Source: Gemmatimonadota bacterium (lineage in GTDB: Bacteria > Gemmatimonadota > Gemmatimonadetes > Gemmatimonadales > GWC2-71-9). Taken from it: DNA of 8,098 nt. The position numbers and the translations under genes are program-made. This document shows, one piece after another, positions 5,201 to 8,098 of the stretch (the stretch's first letter is position 1; each line of letters begins with the position of its first letter). The stretch is taken from the NCBI GenBank assembly GCA_022573095.1, contig JACZUR010000093.1, positions 1-8,098 of the forward strand, in the 5' to 3' direction. Under the pieces are notes generated by a model. It had not been told where the DNA came from and made no database searches. It worked only from the letters and a program-made list of their open reading frames with translations.

Positions 5201-7657
5201 GCTCTTCGGAGCGATTTGGATGGGCGGACGGATTGCGAAGAGCTCCTAGGAGATTTCTGGGATAGCTACCGCACCGACCAGTTGGCAATTGAGGGAACGT
5301 TGCGGAGCTTTAAACAAATAGTCGAAAACAAGCTGGTCGAAGACTTCCCTCAGCTTTTAAGCTCCTCGTATTTCGAGTGTCTTGAAGATCTCGCCCGGAA
5401 GGCATCCCAGCTGGCGTCAGTTCAGGCGGATGTTGAACGAACGTGGCAGCCGTTTTGTGAGCGCACTGCACTGGATTCTGAGCAGTGGTTCGGGAATCCA
5501 TTGTCACTCGAAGAGCAGGGAATTGGCAATCTGCGAAGTCGAGCTAAACACGCTCTGGAAGCGTCGGACGAAATCGATGCGTGGGCCGATTATCAGAGGG
5601 CGAAGGACCGTTTGCGCATTAAAGGATTCGACGATGTCGTTACGCTCGTCGAGAACGGTGTGTTACCTGTTTCAAGCTTGGTTCCCGCCTTTGAGTTTGT
5701 AGTTATGGAGCCGCTCGCGGCAGCAGTGCTCGCGGAAAAAACTGAACTTCTCGAGTTCAATGGTCAGGACCATGACAGATTGCGCGAGAGATTTGTCAAG
5801 CAAGATCGCGAAAGCATCGAACTGTATCGCCGCCGTGTTGCCGCGACAATAGACCAGAAGGATGTGCCAGCAGGGAACGGGAAGGGACCCGTACGAACGC
5901 ATACTGAATTGGCACTCCTGGATCGTGAGATAGCAAAACAGAAACACGTTTCGATCCGCCAGTTGATGTCTCGCGCGGGCCGTGCGTTGCAGGCCCTGAA
6001 ACCATGTTTCATGATGGACCCGTTGTCGGTTGCCCGGTATCTTGAGCCTGGCAAGCTGAGATTCGATCTCATTCTAATGGATGAGGCTTCACAGCTGAAA
6101 CCGGAAGTCGCTTTGGGCGCGATTGCACGGGGTAGCCAGTTAGTGGTTGTTGGGGATCCGATGCAACTTCCACCGACATCGTTCTTCGATAGAATAGATG
6201 AGTTTGAAGATGACGAAGAGGAGCTTGCGGAAGGTCTGGCCGAAGCTGAGAGCATTCTCGATGTTGCGGCGGCTCGGTTTAGACCGATCAGGCCGCTGAG
6301 GTGGCATTATCGATCTCAGCACGGTAGCTTGATCGCTTTTTCGAACAAGTATTTCTACAGTGACAAGCTCGTAGTTTATCCATCACCGATAGTCAAGGGG
6401 CACGGGCTTGGCATTGAGTACCACTACGTAAAAGGCGCCATCTACCACGGGAGGGTGAACGTTCGCGAGGCGCAGCGTGTGGTAGAGCACGTCTTGCGCC
6501 TGATGAGAGAGCGGCCGGGGGAGTCAATCGGTGTAGTCACCCTGAATTCCTCGCAGCGGGACGTGATCGAGAACGAGATCGAACAGCGAGTCAAGGGTGA
6601 TCCGTTTGCCTGGAATTACATTGAGAGCCGCAAGGAAGGCCTCGAGCCATTCTTTGTGAAGAATCTTGAAAATGTTCAAGGCGACGAACGTGACGTCATC
6701 GTAATCTCCGTGACGTTTGGGCCCGACGCGAGTGGCAATATCCACCAGCTCTTTGGCCCGATCAGCGGACGTACCGGACATCGTCGCCTAAACGTTCTCT
6801 TCTCTCGAGCCAAGAGACGCGTGGAGTTATTCACGTCGCTTACTGCGGATGATGTGAAAGTTCAATCTGATAGCGCCGAGGGGGTTGTAGCCCTCAAGCG
6901 ATACCTGGAGTACGCGCGTACTGGGGTGCTTGACTCCGCTACCTTTACAGGCAGGGAACCTGACTCACCCTTCGAGATCGAAGTTGCCGAATCGTTGCAG
7001 CGCTTTGGGTATGAGGTCGTCGCGCAGCTCGGTGTGGCGGGCTTCTTCATTGACCTGGCCGTGAAACATCCGAGTAAGAGAGACGCTTTCATTTTAGGTA
7101 TCCAATGTGATGGCGCTGCGTATCACTCGGCTAAATCTGCGCGCGACAGGGACAGGCTACCAGAGAGTGTGCTGGTAAACCTGGGTTGGGAGATTCATCG
7201 GATATGGTCAACCGACTGGTTCACGGATCCAGATGGCGAAACTTCGCGAATCGTTGATCGAATTCAAACCCTGGCCAACGGCTACGATCCACAACTGGAG
7301 TCGTTGGACCAGTCCGATGTATCTCAGGACGACGATGGAGAAGCCCGGCAGGATTCGGAGGGTGTTGGCGTTGGTTACCCCGAGGATTTGGATTCCGACG
7401 AGCAGTTCCTGGACGAAATGCAGGGAAAGGAAGAGCTGATAAAGCTCAGAGACGACGTGAGGGAGATTTTCCCTGAGGTTGACGAGAGTGTGTCTCTTCT
7501 GAGAGACGAGATGATTAATCTGTTCGTAAGTAAGCGCCCGAAGACTCGGGATGAATGGATCGGCACTATCCCGATGGACATGCGAATTGATACGGCGCCG
7601 GAGCATATGGTGGTGTTGGACGACGTACTGCATGTGACTAAGCGTATTCGCCCGTGA
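2237..7657 (+). CDS. DUF4011 superfamily 1 helicase with C-terminal PD-(D/E)XK-type nuclease (probable anti-phage protein)
   Basis: This 1806-residue cytosolic protein is an ATP-driven nucleic acid motor joined to a nuclease. The N-terminal DUF4011 region (about 18-250) shows the hallmark LERIRKRLLDLTKRNKLLNF (21-40). Helicase motifs of the Dna2/Upf1 type follow: Q-motif residue Q355; Walker A GPPGTGKS (372-379, K378); motif Ia AGKTVLFVSEKLAALE (392-407); Walker B MDEAS (D1282, E1283); motif III GDPMQLPP (1306-1313); motif IV LRWHYRSQH (1354-1362); motif V VQGDERD (1480-1486); and motif VI LNVLFSRAKRR (1518-1528). About 900 residues of mostly helical, charged sequence separate motifs Ia and II. 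An MTES_1575/Vsr-like nuclease domain spans about 1576-1670, with SPFE (E1580), FIDLAV (D1606) and GIQCDGAAYH (Q1623, D1625, H1630). After an acidic linker (about 1690-1730) comes a tail domain (about 1731-1806) that I cannot name. All helicase motifs are intact. The architecture matches single-gene DUF4011-helicase-Vsr defence proteins (Hhe, as I recall). A repair role is the main alternative. The gene stands alone between two repeat blocks. Confidence 0.88.
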   Translation: MQDAIDPVSQDFFQGDIDAGLERIRKRLLDLTKRNKLLNFRFTKKSTLRVVDEQPDQLFKVLLDGGDLTFRPVPRPRRDALLVWRRVHVWQLEQEVDDDAEVDLKAEANADPSAEEWVRHLRLSTSYDLPLPPVEGEPTLDRHNDTEIQTLHFPDALEGILANIRKAARLAIEETGVNMLYLSFGYLEWYESDSSNQKHLAPLLLLPVSLTRSDLDRASHTYRYSLSCSGEDLVPNISLQEKMKTAFGIVIPDLEDDDGPESYMQRVVKAVVSRERWTVRRQATLGLLSFGKLLMYRDLDSKMWKARGAIRDHPVIREFFVSRDAGGSLVAPDYEIDDLPDDEVPKLIEDADCSQHSAIIDVSRGKNVVIQGPPGTGKSQTITNLMASAMAAGKTVLFVSEKLAALEVVRHRLNHAGLGIFCLELHSHKTRKNDFLGDIGERLDARGTFGDPADLDRLQASTSMDRNRLNQYVKLINSDFGRMGKSIHEVLWAARRARSELGDDVVRVKGLSLDQPQTIDDRDFQEERRTVELVRDFAVKFANEHGAIHQHPWYGVNSRSISPQNRDEVLEPLRSLLEAIERQDLGQWSSLADADRFVASVQALPSGASVCIPALLPALKSEQHLTRVKDLASQLELHARLLQDVADIAPTYSFEKSPSARALREAYSLLAKHGPTQEPLEEFRSRESTLRSDAELLSQGKQELLQWETALHWDQGYTMGLMRAMMKLIEHLSAFPASYLHLRCEGIQRANATSVLENLRRDIDNTSNLSNGLVDRFDLKSLGSAAGLRYSADILSNAGSLEFIFGKEVRSFKRMLRRLLLSPEEPQADEMAASLRALADYKEACEDLEAKEEYREICGEQWAGADTQIEGLSVLADWFATVSNDLSMIGDEYTLLLERLWVAPDLQFKERIEAAIENDRRAIDSAYDIVVSTSGVTDSTELDEILTELRSESDEIAMALETVHAVGLGPDSRVRQIKGLVTVLVKIEALRSDLDGRTDCEELLGDFWDSYRTDQLAIEGTLRSFKQIVENKLVEDFPQLLSSSYFECLEDLARKASQLASVQADVERTWQPFCERTALDSEQWFGNPLSLEEQGIGNLRSRAKHALEASDEIDAWADYQRAKDRLRIKGFDDVVTLVENGVLPVSSLVPAFEFVVMEPLAAAVLAEKTELLEFNGQDHDRLRERFVKQDRESIELYRRRVAATIDQKDVPAGNGKGPVRTHTELALLDREIAKQKHVSIRQLMSRAGRALQALKPCFMMDPLSVARYLEPGKLRFDLILMDEASQLKPEVALGAIARGSQLVVVGDPMQLPPTSFFDRIDEFEDDEEELAEGLAEAESILDVAAARFRPIRPLRWHYRSQHGSLIAFSNKYFYSDKLVVYPSPIVKGHGLGIEYHYVKGAIYHGRVNVREAQRVVEHVLRLMRERPGESIGVVTLNSSQRDVIENEIEQRVKGDPFAWNYIESRKEGLEPFFVKNLENVQGDERDVIVISVTFGPDASGNIHQLFGPISGRTGHRRLNVLFSRAKRRVELFTSLTADDVKVQSDSAEGVVALKRYLEYARTGVLDSATFTGREPDSPFEIEVAESLQRFGYEVVAQLGVAGFFIDLAVKHPSKRDAFILGIQCDGAAYHSAKSARDRDRLPESVLVNLGWEIHRIWSTDWFTDPDGETSRIVDRIQTLANGYDPQLESLDQSDVSQDDDGEARQDSEGVGVGYPEDLDSDEQFLDEMQGKEELIKLRDDVREIFPEVDESVSLLRDEMINLFVSKRPKTRDEWIGTIPMDMRIDTAPEHMVVLDDVLHVTKRIRP

Positions 7658-7797
7658 ACCCGATCGTGGAGTTTGTTGGCAACATCCATACCAGAATCGT
7701 GTTGGTGGATAGGCCGGCGATTGCAAAGCTTATGATCGATTCCGGGCTGGGGCACTTCATACAGAACATTGAGTCCTCCCACTCTTGTAGGGGTTGA
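7654..7797 (+). CDS. Small hypothetical protein overlapping the helicase stop (47 codons)
   Basis: A GTG start at 7654 overlaps the TGA stop of the helicase gene (GTGA), an arrangement typical of translationally coupled bacterial genes. The 47-residue product reads MNPIVEFVGNIHTRIVLV, then DRPAIAKLMIDSG, and ends in SSHSCRG. I do not recognise it. There is no independent ribosome binding site, and the last residues are unlike a folded core. It could be a genuine short partner, the start of a downstream gene truncated when the repeat block was joined here, or a chance reading frame. The sequence is not low-complexity and reads like protein for roughly its first 40 residues. Evidence is otherwise limited to position. 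Confidence 0.3.
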   Translation: MNPIVEFVGNIHTRIVLVDRPAIAKLMIDSGLGHFIQNIESSHSCRG

Positions 7798-7843
7798 TTC
7801 GCGGGCTAGAACCCGTGCTCAGCGCTTCGTGATGCACCTTTGG

Positions 7844-7878
7844 CAGTAAGCGGTAAGCTCTAGACTGCAAGCGGGAGT
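7844..7878. repeat. Heptamer-periodic segment preceding the right repeat block
   Basis: Seven-base units CAGTAAG, CGGTAAG, CTCTAGA, CTGCAAG and CGGGAGT run end to end. The first, second and fourth share the pattern CNGNAAG, close to the reverse complement (CTGTAAG) of the CTTACAG unit found further right. Together they form an imperfect inverted arrangement of the same heptamer family. This segment has no counterpart in the left block. Confidence 0.5.
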
Positions 7879-7891
7879 GGCTTTGCAAAGG

Positions 7892-7960
7892 AGGGAGCCG
7901 GGAGCGGTGGCCTTACTACTCAAAGCCTACAGCTTACAGCTCTCGTCTTCCACCGTCTCT
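7892..7960. repeat. Direct repeat of 1692-1760, right copy
   Basis: These 69 bases match 1692-1760 in the same orientation at an exact offset of 6200 bases, with four differences (at 7902, 7911, 7918 and 7921). The stretch 7922-7960 (39 bases) is identical to 1722-1760. It includes the CCTACAG and CTTACAG heptamers and the first two decamers. The match decays immediately to the right as the tandem arrays differ in unit number. Confidence 0.9.
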
Positions 7961-7970
7961 CACCGTCCTC
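7941..7970. repeat. Ten-base tandem repeat, three units, right copy
   Basis: The units are TCTCGTCTTC, CACCGTCTCT and CACCGTCCTC. The first two are identical to the first two units of the left array, and the third resembles its last unit, as expected if internal units were gained or lost in one copy. Confidence 0.75.
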
Positions 7971-8098
7971 TTTCCCTCGCTCCGTCACTCAGCCTTATCC
8001 CCACCGTCTTTTTGTCCCTCGCACCATAACTCAGCCCTATCCCCACCGTCCTTTTTCCCTCCCGCCGTCACTCAGCCCTATCCCCCCCCTCCTCTTTC
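7971..8098. repeat. Long tandem repeat of about 40 bases, three units, right copy (runs off the window)
   Basis: Units are 7971-8010 (40 bases), 8011-8051 (41 bases) and 8052-8092 (41 bases). Another unit seems to begin at 8093 (TCTTTC). The shared pattern is TTTCCCTC, then GCACC or CGCCGTC, then ACTCAGCCCTATCCCCACCGTCC. The right-hand units resemble each other more than they resemble the left array (ACTCAGCC against AACCCAGCC). This suggests that arrays are homogenised locally. Confidence 0.8.

Noticed and set aside
5764..6255. Minus-strand ORF of 163 codons inside the helicase gene
   Set aside because: It is antisense to the Walker B and motif III region, rich in serine and arginine as expected of a shadow frame, and resembles no known protein.
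7208..7782. Two overlapping minus-strand ORFs (172 and 135 codons) at the 3' end of the helicase gene
   Set aside because: They lie opposite well-supported coding sequence of the nuclease tail and show no domain pattern or ribosome binding site.
7802..7815. Hairpin CGGG-CTAGAA-CCCG downstream of the helicase as a terminator
   Set aside because: A four-base stem with no T-run is too weak to call.
1801..8098. Regularly spaced 40-base units as a possible CRISPR array
   Set aside because: The units follow each other directly, vary along their whole length and have no unique spacers; no cas gene is present.
1684..8098. A composite transposon or insertion sequence around the helicase gene
   Set aside because: The flanking repeats are direct, non-coding tandem arrays without terminal inverted repeats, and no transposase or integrase gene is present.

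Overview
The window comes from a bacterium, probably an environmental Gram-negative-type lineage. The phylum cannot be fixed from sequence alone. The style of the ArgE fragment, the decayed DUF2779-like fragment and the heptamer-type intergenic repeats remind me of Gemmatimonadota or related soil and sediment bacteria, but this is an impression and not a classification.

Left end (1-1493, minus strand): two genes read leftward. The first is a complete Na+- or H+-coupled dicarboxylate/acidic amino acid symporter of the DAACS/SLC1 family. After a 24-base gap comes the first 58 codons of an acetylornithine deacetylase (ArgE, peptidase M20 family), cut by the window edge and not listed as a long ORF. 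They look like one transcription unit.

Middle spacer (1494-2236): no intact gene. It holds (a) a tandem-repeat block at about 1684-1929 whose period changes from 7 to 10 to about 40 bases, and (b) a decayed plus-strand fragment (about 1997-2180) that reads like the N-terminus of a DUF2779-type protein, with an in-frame stop and an apparent frameshift.

Main gene (2237-7657, plus strand): one very large protein of 1806 residues. It has an N-terminal DUF4011 region, a superfamily 1 (Dna2/Upf1-like) helicase split by a roughly 900-residue insert, and a C-terminal PD-(D/E)XK-type nuclease domain of the MTES_1575/Vsr-like group, followed by an acidic linker and a small unnamed tail domain. This is the architecture of single-gene helicase-nuclease anti-phage candidates (DUF4011-helicase-Vsr, called Hhe as I recall). 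A 47-codon ORF overlaps its stop codon by GTGA.

Right end (7798-8098): a second copy of the repeat block, in the same orientation and exactly 6200 bases from the first, running off the window. The helicase-nuclease gene and the decayed fragment are therefore bracketed by direct repeats. The most interesting reading is that this is an exchangeable defence slot whose contents can be swapped by recombination between dispersed repeats, with the DUF2779 fragment left from an earlier occupant or neighbour. That mechanism is inference; the repeats, the fragment and the domain motifs are visible in the sequence.
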